This document shows positions 1 to 6,424 of a DNA stretch of 24,685 nt, piece by piece. The notes beneath the pieces are model-generated. The model did no database searches. It was not told where the DNA came from and was given only the letters and a program-made list of their open reading frames with translations. Origin of the DNA: an uncultured Clostridia bacterium (GTDB lineage: Bacteria > Bacillota > Clostridia > Oscillospirales > CAG-272); NCBI GenBank assembly GCA_905235755.1, contig CAJONA010000002.1, positions 1 to 24,685 of the forward strand, given 5' to 3'. The number at the start of each line of letters is the position of its first letter. Position 1 is the stretch's first letter. A program made the position numbers and the translations under genes.

Positions 1-681
1 AAGCTGTTCGTTTGCTTGTTCAAATTTGTTTTCCTGATACGGCTCCGCGTTGTATGCTCTGACTACGCGCAGACCGTCAAGATTTTCGCGGGTAACACGG
101 TTCAGATCGTCGGTCAGCTTTTGCATTTTTTTGACCTTTGGCAACGCAAGAGAGATGCAGATACCGACTACGCCGAGCACGATGACGACTCCGATCGCCG
201 TTGCAAGCGACCATTGCCATTCCTGTCCCGAGATCTTGCAGATCGCCCAGACGGCGGTAATGGGCGCCTTGATGAGCATTTGCAGTCCCATAATGAGGAA
301 CATCAGCACCTGCTGGATGTCATTTGTTGAACGGGTTATAAGGCTGGCGGTGGAAAATCTGCCGATTTCTTCCATCGAAAAGCTCTGCACCTTCTTAAAG
401 AGGTCTCCGCGAAGCGCAAACCCGAGATCACTGCCGATCCGTGCGGCAAAGACCGCGGTTATGACTGACGCCGCAACGCTTCCCAGCGAGCACAGCAGCA
501 TCATGCCGCCCGCTTTCCAAACCTCCGACATTTCGCTTCCGGGCGTTTCAATGAGAACGGTGATCTTATTCATGTACTGCGGCATGGTCATATCCAGCCA
601 TACCTGTACCACGATGAATGCAATGCTGATAACTACGAAGCACCAATCGCGGCTTTTGAGTTTTTTTAAAATTTTAATCAA
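1..681 (-). CDS. ABC multidrug exporter, N-terminal membrane domain (partial)
   Basis: This is the start of a type I ABC exporter (fused membrane and ATPase family) that runs off the window, so the ATPase domain is not visible. About 227 residues read cleanly. They contain a first membrane helix ending in VWLDMTMPQYM and the conserved stretch LRGDLFKKVQSFSMEEIGRF followed by STASLITRSTNDIQQV, typical of MdlB/LmrA-like drug exporters. The start is probably TTG at 681 (product begins with IKILKKLKSRDW after the initiator). A GAAAGGA site at 691-697 sits 9 bases upstream of it, whereas the in-frame ATG at 697-699 has no ribosome binding site. The MarR repressor lies directly upstream, and a palindrome matching the one at the marR promoter lies at 709-721, so control by that MarR is likely. 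Such exporters often come as adjacent pairs; any partner would lie outside the window. Confidence 0.9.
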   Translation of the reverse strand, partial: MIKILKKLKSRDWCFVVISIAFIVVQVWLDMTMPQYMNKITVLIETPGSEMSEVWKAGGMMLLCSLGSVAASVITAVFAARIGSDLGFALRGDLFKKVQSFSMEEIGRFSTASLITRSTNDIQQVLMFLIMGLQMLIKAPITAVWAICKISGQEWQWSLATAIGVVIVLGVVGICISLALPKVKKMQKLTDDLNRVTRENLDGLRVVRAYNAEPYQENKFEQANEQL

Positions 682-708
682 AATATTTGTTCCTTTCATG
701 CAGATTTT

Positions 709-721
709 CTAACTCAGTTAG
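709..721. promoter_or_regulatory. Probable MarR operator, exporter side
   Basis: The 13-mer CTAACTCAGTTAG is a perfect palindrome around its central base, and the symmetry extends one base each side (708-722). It matches the site at the marR promoter (CTAACCGAGTTAG, 1237-1249). It lies 28 bases upstream of the exporter start, just downstream of an AT-rich TAAAAT (724-729, minus strand) that could be a -10 element. No good -35 is visible. Assignment to the adjacent MarR is inferred. Confidence 0.7.
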
Positions 722-735
722 ATATTTTATCAAAA

Positions 736-767
736 AGAGAAAGCAGACTGCGCATCTGCCATTCTCT
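736..767 (-). terminator. Hairpin after marR, probable terminator/attenuator
   Basis: Two stem blocks (736-741 with 762-767, and 743-747 with 755-759) enclose a 7-base loop. On the minus strand the stem is followed by CTTTTTGATAAAAT, a short U-run. It lies between the marR stop and the second operator, so it can end or attenuate marR transcription before the exporter gene. Confidence 0.6.
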
Positions 768-774
768 ATCAATA

Positions 775-1209
775 CTAAACATCGATTTCAGGCTCTTTCA
801 TAACGGAATGGATCTCATTTGAGATCGCGGCAAATTCAAGCATTCTTTCCATGCCGACTCTGTCTATCATCTCGCCGATATGCTTATAAATATTTTCTCG
901 CAGCACGGCGGCGGTTTGCTTTCCGTGTTCGGAAAGTTTTACGACAACTATCCGACCGTCCGAGGGATCCTGTTCCTTTTCGATCAGGTCTTTTGCAACC
1001 ATTTTTTTCAAAAGAACGGCGACTCGCGCTGTGCTTACCTTAATTTGTTCGCTGATTTTCCCCGCCGTAACCTTTTCGTCTGTTTCGCTCAGATATTTCA
1101 AAATAGCCCTGATCCCGACCGTGTTCTTATCCATATTTTGAAAATGCTCCGACGGCGGCGCTTTATTCAGTTGTTCAAGCAAAATTTCGATTTGTTCCGG
1201 GGCGGCCAT
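775..1209 (-). CDS. MarR-family transcriptional repressor
   Basis: This is a 144-residue winged-helix regulator. The DNA-binding part reads TAGKISEQIKVSTARVAVLL (helix-turn-helix), then a recognition/wing segment with the DPSDGR motif that marks MarR proteins, then a C-terminal dimerisation helix. Length fits the family (about 140-150). An in-frame TTG six bases upstream would add two residues, but ATG at 1209 is preferred because AAGGAAGG lies 7 bases before it. The gene has a near-consensus SigA promoter with a palindrome abutting the -10, suggesting autorepression, and an ABC drug exporter follows it. By family precedent it probably represses both until a toxic ligand binds; the ligand cannot be read from sequence. 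Confidence 0.92.
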   Translation of the reverse strand: MAAPEQIEILLEQLNKAPPSEHFQNMDKNTVGIRAILKYLSETDEKVTAGKISEQIKVSTARVAVLLKKMVAKDLIEKEQDPSDGRIVVVKLSEHGKQTAAVLRENIYKHIGEMIDRVGMERMLEFAAISNEIHSVMKEPEIDV

Positions 1210-1236
1210 ATTCAAACCTTCCTTTTAATCTTATTG

Positions 1237-1249
1237 CTAACCGAGTTAG
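1237..1249. promoter_or_regulatory. Probable MarR operator, autoregulatory side
   Basis: CTAACCGAGTTAG is an inverted repeat (CTAAC, 3 bases, GTTAG) that directly abuts the minus-strand -10 hexamer and would cover the transcription start. It matches the palindrome at 709-721 in both half-sites. A repressor bound here would block the marR promoter. Confidence 0.75.
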
Positions 1250-1278
1250 ATTATACCGTTATAAAGCGTTTAAGTCAA
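1250..1278 (-). promoter_or_regulatory. SigA-type promoter of marR
   Basis: Reading leftward, TTGACT (1273-1278), a 17-base spacer and TATAAT (1250-1255) form a nearly perfect housekeeping promoter about 40 bases upstream of the marR start. Confidence 0.85.
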
Positions 1279-1385
1279 GTACAAAATGTGAACACTATGT
1301 AAAAAATTTCGTAAGCTTATAAATAAAGTTTGCATTTAAAATAATGTCTGCAATTTCATTATAAGCACAACCGCAAATCGATGCT

Positions 1386-2108
1386 TTAAATTTTCTCGCC
1401 TGTTGCGGCAATCACGGGCGTATCTTTTTCTCTGTCAATTATAAATATGCTCATTTCCCCGTTTTTCACTCTTTCAATAAAATCTTTTACGTCTTTTATC
1501 GGAGTGTCGCTTTCCAATCCGGCAAGTATCTTTTGTTCTTCCCCCAAATGATTATCGCTGCCGGCCGTTTTGCAAAAGCCGTATTCATTTGCATAACAAT
1601 CGGCCATCCTGTTTTCCAATGCCGTTCGGTTCGCATTAAAAACTTCAACGCCGTGAGTACAATTTGGGAAAAGACGAATATGATCTATGTACTTTGCTTC
1701 ACGAAAAGGATGAGCCTGTATTACAAATCCGCCTTCTTTTATCAGATACGGCAGTTCGGTGCTTTTTTCCATTTCCATTATCTCGGGATGCGCAAGATAC
1801 CACTCCGGCTCCGGTCCATAGACCAGAAAATCGGTGCCTCTGTAAGACAGCTCCACTCCGAAAAAAACCCGAATGCCGATTTCCTTTCCGATCTCCACTC
1901 CTTCCAAATAATCTGAAATATATATTTTTATCTTTTCTTCATATGAAAGATCCGTATGCCTTGCAACAAAATTTCCATCCAAAAAATGATTTGTGATAAA
2001 CACTCCGTCATATCCGAGCGACTTATAAAACTCTAAATTTTCACGTACGGTTTTTTTAGCGCATATGCTGACCGGACTTGTGTGTAAATGTGTTTCATAA
2101 CGATACAT
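1386..2108 (-). CDS. PHP-domain metal-dependent phosphoesterase
   Basis: This 240-residue protein has the PHP (polymerase and histidinol phosphatase) fold signature. It shows ETHLHTS at residues 5-11, which gives the first metal-binding histidine pair, then FITNHF, a glutamate in FFGVELSY, QAHPFRE, and SDNHLG near the end. These are the ligands of a trinuclear metal site, so it is probably an active hydrolase of phosphate esters; the substrate is unknown. The reading frame stays open about 39 codons further upstream. I chose ATG at 2108 because GGGAGGAT stands just before it and the catalytic motif begins immediately after. An unusual leader of three hairpins precedes it. Confidence 0.85.
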   Translation of the reverse strand: MYRYETHLHTSPVSICAKKTVRENLEFYKSLGYDGVFITNHFLDGNFVARHTDLSYEEKIKIYISDYLEGVEIGKEIGIRVFFGVELSYRGTDFLVYGPEPEWYLAHPEIMEMEKSTELPYLIKEGGFVIQAHPFREAKYIDHIRLFPNCTHGVEVFNANRTALENRMADCYANEYGFCKTAGSDNHLGEEQKILAGLESDTPIKDVKDFIERVKNGEMSIFIIDREKDTPVIAATGEKI

Positions 2109-2186
2109 AGTAATATCCTCCCGAAAGACGCTTTTTAACGAAAATAAGATCCGCCTCTTCCCTCTTTGATGTTGAACGGAATAAAC

Positions 2187-2207
2187 AAACGACCATTCAG
2201 GTCGTTT
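2187..2207. terminator. Terminator-like hairpin in the PHP gene leader
   Basis: An 8-bp stem (AAACGACC with GGTCGTTT) has a 5-base loop. It is followed by TCTTCC on the plus strand and by GTTTATTCC on the minus strand. It lies 79 bases upstream of the PHP start, so on the minus strand it would act as an attenuator if functional. Confidence 0.45.
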
Positions 2208-2237
2208 TCTTCCGCTCTTCTCCACCGTCGCATAGCA

Positions 2238-2272
2238 TTTTCGGGCACGGCGTCAAGCGCCGCTTCCGAAAA
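2238..2272. repeat. Two-part inverted repeat
   Basis: Outer arms TTTTCGG and CCGAAAA (7 bp) and inner arms CGGCG and CGCCG (5 bp) are separated by a symmetric 3-by-3 internal loop, with a TCAAG apical loop. It is GC-rich compared with its surroundings and has no U-tail, so it is not a canonical terminator. Its function is unknown. Confidence 0.55.
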
Positions 2273-2300
2273 CGCTTGCTTTGGGCGGTTTCGCTTCGCT

Positions 2301-2325
2301 AAAAACAGCATAACATGCTGTTTTT
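2301..2325. terminator. Bidirectional intrinsic terminator
   Basis: A perfect 11-bp stem (AAAAACAGCAT with ATGCTGTTTTT) has a 3-base loop, giving U-tracts in both directions. It lies 158 bases beyond the glycosylase stop and probably ends that leftward transcript. Confidence 0.7.
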
Positions 2326-2482
2326 AACTTGCTACCCTCCTTGTTCGAATCCGTCTTTCCAACTATTAAAATATCATTGACGCCCGCGCGTAGTGATAGA
2401 CCTCCGTTATCCGTTCAAAATCGGATATCGTTGCTTTTCTGATATTTAGCATTATATAACATTAAAATTCTCAATATCGCTG

Positions 2483-3184
2483 TCATCTTATCTTCAAGCT
2501 TTTCAGATATTCTTTCCGTTCGGGCGTAATTCGGTAACTCTCAGCCGCTTTTTGGATAGCTTTGTTGTGCGTCCAAGCGTCAAGCCGCCTGTTCTCGATA
2601 AACGGGAGCGTCGCGTCGTACTGCTTTGCCAAAGCCGTCGCAAAGTACCACGCGATCATCATATTGACGTAATACTCGTCTGACCTGATTTTTGCGACCG
2701 TCTCGGGATATTCGGGCGAAAAATCATCGTCGAGAAAATGCTGCATAAGCATTCCTATGCCGAAACGGACTGTGTATGTTTTATCGGAATCGAGCCACTT
2801 ACGAATTTGCGTTAGCAGCTCGCCGTGATACTTTTTAAACGCCTTCGGCGACATTTGATCGCACGTCGCCCAGTTGTCAACATACGAAAGAAAACGGTTT
2901 GCTTCGGCGACGCACTGCTCATAATCTTTTATATCCGAAATGATAAACGCGTGAAGCTGGTTTTCGTCAAAATATCGGTGCGGAAGTTCGCTCAAAAATG
3001 CAGCTGCCGCTTCGCTTTTGGCAAGCCGCTTTGCGTAATTTCGGAGGTCGGGCGTGCGCACGCCGATGATCGAATCACTTGCGATATTCGGTATCAGCTT
3101 GCTTTGAAATTCGCGGTATTTTTCGTCCCGCAGTTTGAATAAGTCTTCTAAGATTTTATCGGTCGTTATTATATTAAGCTCCAT
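2483..3184 (-). CDS. DNA alkylation repair protein, AlkD-like
   Basis: This 233-residue protein matches the AlkD-type DNA glycosylase family of HEAT-like helical repeats, which remove bulky or cationic alkylated purines. Supporting segments are IIGVRTPDLRNYAKRLAK near the N-terminus, the central SYVDNWATCDQMSPK with the conserved Trp/Asp region of the active cleft, and the C-terminal RRLDAWTHNKAIQKAAES. Length agrees with the family. The start at 3184 has a GGGG-containing ribosome binding site a few bases upstream and its own promoter (3217-3245). It appears to be a single-gene transcript. The family is clear; the actual lesion range is not inferable. Confidence 0.88.
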   Translation of the reverse strand: MELNIITTDKILEDLFKLRDEKYREFQSKLIPNIASDSIIGVRTPDLRNYAKRLAKSEAAAAFLSELPHRYFDENQLHAFIISDIKDYEQCVAEANRFLSYVDNWATCDQMSPKAFKKYHGELLTQIRKWLDSDKTYTVRFGIGMLMQHFLDDDFSPEYPETVAKIRSDEYYVNMMIAWYFATALAKQYDATLPFIENRRLDAWTHNKAIQKAAESYRITPERKEYLKSLKIR

Positions 3185-3216
3185 AGTCCCCGGTATTTTA
3201 AAATTTATACGAATAT

Positions 3217-3245
3217 ATGATACATCAAATTGCCGAATTATTCAA
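3217..3245 (-). promoter_or_regulatory. Promoter of the AlkD-like gene
   Basis: Reading leftward, TTGAAT (3240-3245), 17 bases, then TATCAT (3217-3222) make a good SigA-type promoter about 33 bases upstream of the start codon. Confidence 0.65.
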
Positions 3246-3336
3246 TATGTTCATTAAAAAATGTCGATTTTTGTCCTACTTATGCAGAGCACTCGCAGTT
3301 CATCATATAATAATCGCGCAATCAAAGCAAATAAAC

Positions 3337-3368
3337 AAGCCGCCATTCAAAAAAAGTTGCGGCTTTTT
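3337..3368 (+). terminator. Intrinsic terminator hairpin
   Basis: AAGCCGC (3337-3343) pairs with GCGGCTT (3359-3365) around a 15-base A-rich loop, followed by TTT. No gene is visible just upstream on the plus strand, so it may be a leftover of decayed sequence next to the broken acyltransferase. Confidence 0.5.
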
Positions 3369-3403
3369 CATCAATCACTTTCGAAATTTACCTGTTTTTA
3401 TAA

Positions 3404-3835
3404 AAAAATACAAATGTTTTCGTAAAACTTCGTCATCGCTTTTTCATGGCGCCTGTATCGATATTGCTGTTCCCCGTCAAAAAATTCATCTATCACGTAA
3501 AAATCGACAAATTCAAGGATAATAAAAAGCGCAGTTACCTCGTTTTGTCAAATCATCAGACGCCGCTTGACCGGTTTTTCATCAGTTCGGCGATAAAGGG
3601 CGATATATATTTTGTGGCGAGCGAGGATCTTCTTTCAAACGGTGCCATATCCCACTTTATCGACTTCGCGGTTGGACTTATCCCAATAAAAAAGCAAACG
3701 TCGGATATACACGCCGTGAGAGAATGTATACGTCTCGGCGGCGAGGGAGCGACGATTGTGATGTTTCCCGAAGGAAACCGCACATACAGCGGTGAAATGT
3801 GCTATATCAAGCCCGTACCGCAAATTCATTTTTAA
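3404..3835 (+). pseudogene. Truncated PlsC-type 1-acylglycerol-phosphate acyltransferase
   Basis: The best reading (ATG at 3446, 129 residues) contains the H-x4-D acyltransferase motif in LSNHQTPLDRFF and the acceptor-binding motif FPEGNRTYSG. These belong to enzymes that make phosphatidic acid. Full-length relatives run to roughly 200-250 residues. Here the protein stops about 15 residues after FPEG, so the C-terminal part of the fold is gone. The 5' end is also doubtful: protein-like sequence (VFVKLRHRFF) continues upstream of ATG 3446 to a stop at 3401-3403, without a start codon or ribosome binding site. I conclude this is a remnant with both catalytic motifs but broken ends. A functional short protein is possible but less likely. 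Confidence 0.7.
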
Positions 3836-3884
3836 AAGAAAAAAACATCAAGAAAAAAATAAACACCACCGATACAAAGTGATC

Positions 3885-3915
3885 AAAAATATCCGTGCGC
3901 GGCACGGATATTTTT
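3885..3915. terminator. Strong bidirectional terminator
   Basis: A perfect 14-bp stem (core ATATCCGTGC with GCACGGATAT) and a 3-base loop GCG is followed by a T-run on the plus strand and mirrored by an A-run for the minus strand. It insulates the acyltransferase remnant from the glycosidase gene. Confidence 0.85.
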
Positions 3916-3924
3916 TATAATCGC

Positions 3925-3952
3925 TTGAAAAGAGCCGATTTCGTGTTATAAT
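3925..3952 (+). promoter_or_regulatory. Promoter of the GH26-like gene
   Basis: TTGAAA (3925-3930), a 16-base spacer and a perfect TATAAT (3947-3952) stand 32 bases before the start codon. Confidence 0.75.
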
Positions 3953-3984
3953 AAATTTGAAAAAATATATTTAAGGATATGTTT

Positions 3985-5775
3985 ATGAAGAAAAAGCAAA
4001 ATCGGGCGCTGTTTATTGCGATTGCGGCTGCGGTCGTCTTGTGCGCCGCAGCGCTGATCATCGTCGCCTTCGGGCAAAATACAATATCGAAAAAGATACG
4101 CGGCTTTATAAAATACAGCATTTTTCATTATGACGTCCGCACGGCCGAGGAAACAGCCGGACTGTCCGATATAATCTCGGAAACGCTGTACGTGAACGGA
4201 GAGCCGGCGAGCGGAAATAATACCGCAAACAACTCGGACTGCCTCGACCGCGTGTATGAAACAGCGGCGCTGACGCGCCTTGTCGCGTACCACGACGGCT
4301 ATCAGGTGGATCTGCCTGCGGGAGCGGTATTCGACTTTTCGCATGCGGCGACAAAGATAACGGCGCGCGGCAACGGATTTGACGTGACGCTTACAAAAGA
4401 ACACAGCCCGTATATTTTCATCACCGATGAAATGACAGAAGGTCTGAAACTTTACGCGCCCGATTTTGAGTACAAGGACGGCATAGATCAGTATATCGGA
4501 TATTATCAGAGCAGGTTTTTGCTAAATGCCGTATGGCAGGAGAACAACGGCGTTTCGGTATCTCCGGCGGAGGTCATCGACGCAAACGGACACAAAGGCT
4601 ATATCTTTCACGCTGTCATCGACGGCGTTACGACGGGCAACTTCGACGCGTACACCTACGTTTTTATTAAAACCGACATACGCGATTTTGTCCGGATCGT
4701 CATAAAATATCACAGCGGCGATACTTCCCTGCGCGACGGCATCGCGGGACTTTTTGATAATTTCCGCTCCTTCGAGCCCGTCGGTCAAGGCGTGTCAAAA
4801 ACCGATTATTTTCCCATAGCTGACAAAAACCGGTCGGACGAAACGGCGGCGCTGTACGAAAAGATCAGCACATCGGGCGACTTTTTATGGGGGATCTACA
4901 CCGACGACGTATTCAACAGCGGCGTCGGCGAGAAAATACCTGCGCTCGAAGCGGCGCTCGAATATGATTTTGACATCGTTCTGGCGTATGTTCATTCAAG
5001 CGGTGAGTTTCCGAGCGAATTTATGAACGATAATTATGAGCGCGGCCGCATCGTCGAGCTGACATATCAACTCACCGTCAACAACAACTCCGACATACGC
5101 GGGTACAGTCCGCTGCTCGATATATATAAAAGCGGCGACAGCGAAGCGGTGCGCGAATTTGCCCGCGCCGCAAAGCAGTTCGGGCATCCGTTTCTGTTCC
5201 GTCTGTGCAACGAAATGAACACCGACTGGACAAATTACAGCGGCATGAGCAACATGGCGGATCCGGATATGTTCGTTACGGTCTGGCGCACTATTTATCG
5301 CATTTTTGAGGAAGAGGGCGTAAATAACTGCATTTGGATATTCAACCCGCACGACAGAAGCTATCCGCCCTCGTGCTGGAACGACGCCGTAAACTACTAT
5401 CCCGGCAACGAATACGTGCAGATGATAGGCGTTACGGGCTACAACAACGGCACTTACTACACGAAATGGGGAGAAGAATGGCGCGAGTTCGACGTCATTT
5501 ATGACAAGATAGAGGCGGAATACGGCGAGACGTTCGGCGCTTTCCCGTGGATCATCACCGAGTTCGCATCGAGCAGTTACGGCGGCGACAAAGCGGCATG
5601 GATCGACAATATGTTCGAACACATCGGCGACTTTGAGAATATAAAAGCGGCGGTGTGGTTCAGCTCGGCCGACTATGACACCGACGGAACGGCAGCGCGC
5701 CCGTATTGGCTCGACGAAACTGACGATACGCTCGCCGCTTTCCGCAAAGGACTGAAAAAATATTCCGTCAAATGA
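3985..5775 (+). CDS. Membrane-anchored GH26-like glycoside hydrolase
   Basis: This 596-residue protein has a lysine-rich N-terminus, one membrane helix (about residues 9-29), a domain of unclear family (about 40-265), and a C-terminal catalytic domain (about 295-590) resembling glycoside hydrolase family 26 (beta-mannanases and relatives). The candidate acid/base is Glu410 in RLCNEMNTDW and the candidate nucleophile is Glu526 in WIITEFASS; both sit in the family's usual contexts. An ATG six bases earlier (3979) touches AAGGA directly, so ATG 3985, 7 bases after it, is the better start. The catalytic part would face outside the cell. Mannan or another beta-glycan is plausible but unproven. The 40-265 region may share a fold with the next gene's PsbP-like domain. 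It has its own promoter and terminator upstream, so it is probably monocistronic. Confidence 0.8.
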   Translation: MKKKQNRALFIAIAAAVVLCAAALIIVAFGQNTISKKIRGFIKYSIFHYDVRTAEETAGLSDIISETLYVNGEPASGNNTANNSDCLDRVYETAALTRLVAYHDGYQVDLPAGAVFDFSHAATKITARGNGFDVTLTKEHSPYIFITDEMTEGLKLYAPDFEYKDGIDQYIGYYQSRFLLNAVWQENNGVSVSPAEVIDANGHKGYIFHAVIDGVTTGNFDAYTYVFIKTDIRDFVRIVIKYHSGDTSLRDGIAGLFDNFRSFEPVGQGVSKTDYFPIADKNRSDETAALYEKISTSGDFLWGIYTDDVFNSGVGEKIPALEAALEYDFDIVLAYVHSSGEFPSEFMNDNYERGRIVELTYQLTVNNNSDIRGYSPLLDIYKSGDSEAVREFARAAKQFGHPFLFRLCNEMNTDWTNYSGMSNMADPDMFVTVWRTIYRIFEEEGVNNCIWIFNPHDRSYPPSCWNDAVNYYPGNEYVQMIGVTGYNNGTYYTKWGEEWREFDVIYDKIEAEYGETFGAFPWIITEFASSSYGGDKAAWIDNMFEHIGDFENIKAAVWFSSADYDTDGTAARPYWLDETDDTLAAFRKGLKKYSVK

Positions 5776-5804
5776 TTGACTCGCGCGCAATATTGTGATA
5801 TATT
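5776..5804 (+). promoter_or_regulatory. Promoter of the lipoprotein-tsa-rpiB operon
   Basis: TTGACT (5776-5781), 17 bases, then TATATT (5799-5804). It begins directly at the glycosidase stop codon and reads into the lipoprotein gene at 5858. No hairpin terminator separates the two units. Confidence 0.7.
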
Positions 5805-5857
5805 GTATTTAAATTCAGTCGGAATAAATTGAGTTTGAAAATAAAGGACGGTTTGAT

Positions 5858-6412
5858 ATGAAAATATTGAAAGCAATCATCTCGATCTTGATAATATGCG
5901 CCGCGCTCACGGCTGTCGTGTCATGCGGCGAAGAGACCGATGTTCCGCGCGGGATGCAGGCAGTCGAGAGCGATTTTATCGACTTTAAATTCTACGTTCC
6001 GGACACATGGACGATCGACGTAACGCAGGGGTATGTTTCGGCGTACAATCCCGAGGACAAGAGCAACGTCTCCGTCATTACGATGACGAGCACGAAAAGC
6101 TATGCGTCGTTCGCGGATTATATAGACGAATACATCGGCTCGCTCGGCGACACGTTCATAGGTTTCGAATACAACGAAAACGAGAGCCTCGTGCCGACAG
6201 CGGAGCGCGCCGAAACAGGCGTCACGCTCGGCGGATCGACAGCGGCGAGGATCGTTTACAAGATAAAAGTCGGCGACACGACGTATAAATATATGCAAGT
6301 CGTAACGGCTGTCGGATACTACATTTACACATTGACATATACGGCGCTTGAAAGCCGTTATGACACGCATCTCGACGAAGTATACCAAATGATAAACGCA
6401 TTCTCGTTTTAA
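5858..6412 (+). CDS. PsbP/DUF1795-like lipoprotein
   Basis: This 184-residue protein has a signal peptide with a lipobox ending VVSC, giving Cys23 as the lipidated residue, so it should be attached to the outer face of the membrane. The mature part reads like the PsbP/DcrB (DUF1795) fold: a FYVPDTWTIDV opening strand, a helix in SYASFADYIDEYIGSLG, paired strands GGSTAARIVYKIKVGDTTYK and YYIYTLTYTA, and a final helix closing with MINAFSF. Such proteins are common and mostly uncharacterised in Clostridia. AAAGGACGG precedes the ATG at a suitable distance. It is the first gene of a unit whose other members act on tRNA and sugar phosphate, 12 bases before the desulfurase; no functional link is evident. 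Confidence 0.8.
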   Translation: MKILKAIISILIICAALTAVVSCGEETDVPRGMQAVESDFIDFKFYVPDTWTIDVTQGYVSAYNPEDKSNVSVITMTSTKSYASFADYIDEYIGSLGDTFIGFEYNENESLVPTAERAETGVTLGGSTAARIVYKIKVGDTTYKYMQVVTAVGYYIYTLTYTALESRYDTHLDEVYQMINAFSF

Positions 6413-6424
6413 ACGGAAAAACAA

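Larger units (their letters stand above)
2109..2482. other. Hairpin-rich intergenic region (374 bases)
   Basis: No credible gene is seen here. The region carries three separate stem-loops: 2187-2207, 2238-2272 and 2301-2325. It also holds a short TTCGAATCC that resembles a tRNA T-loop but has no matching stems. The rest, 2353-2482, is AT-rich and featureless to me. Both flanking genes are transcribed leftward, so this is the 3' side of the glycosylase gene and the leader of the PHP gene. Confidence 0.6.

Noticed and set aside
1315..1366. GCTTATAA/TTATAAGC inverted repeat between marR and the PHP gene
   Set aside because: The AT-rich arms are 36 bases apart with no supporting context; likely chance.
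2344..2352. TTCGAATCC resembling a tRNA T-loop
   Set aside because: The bases on both sides do not form the T-stem, and no acceptor, D or anticodon arm can be drawn around it.
3217..3522. Plus-strand open frame of 101 codons
   Set aside because: It starts within the glycosylase promoter, crosses a terminator hairpin, has no ribosome binding site and overlaps the better-supported acyltransferase frame.
4996..5790. Minus-strand open frame of 264 codons
   Set aside because: It is antisense to the GH26-like gene and has low-complexity composition without a family; the sense strand carries both catalytic motifs.
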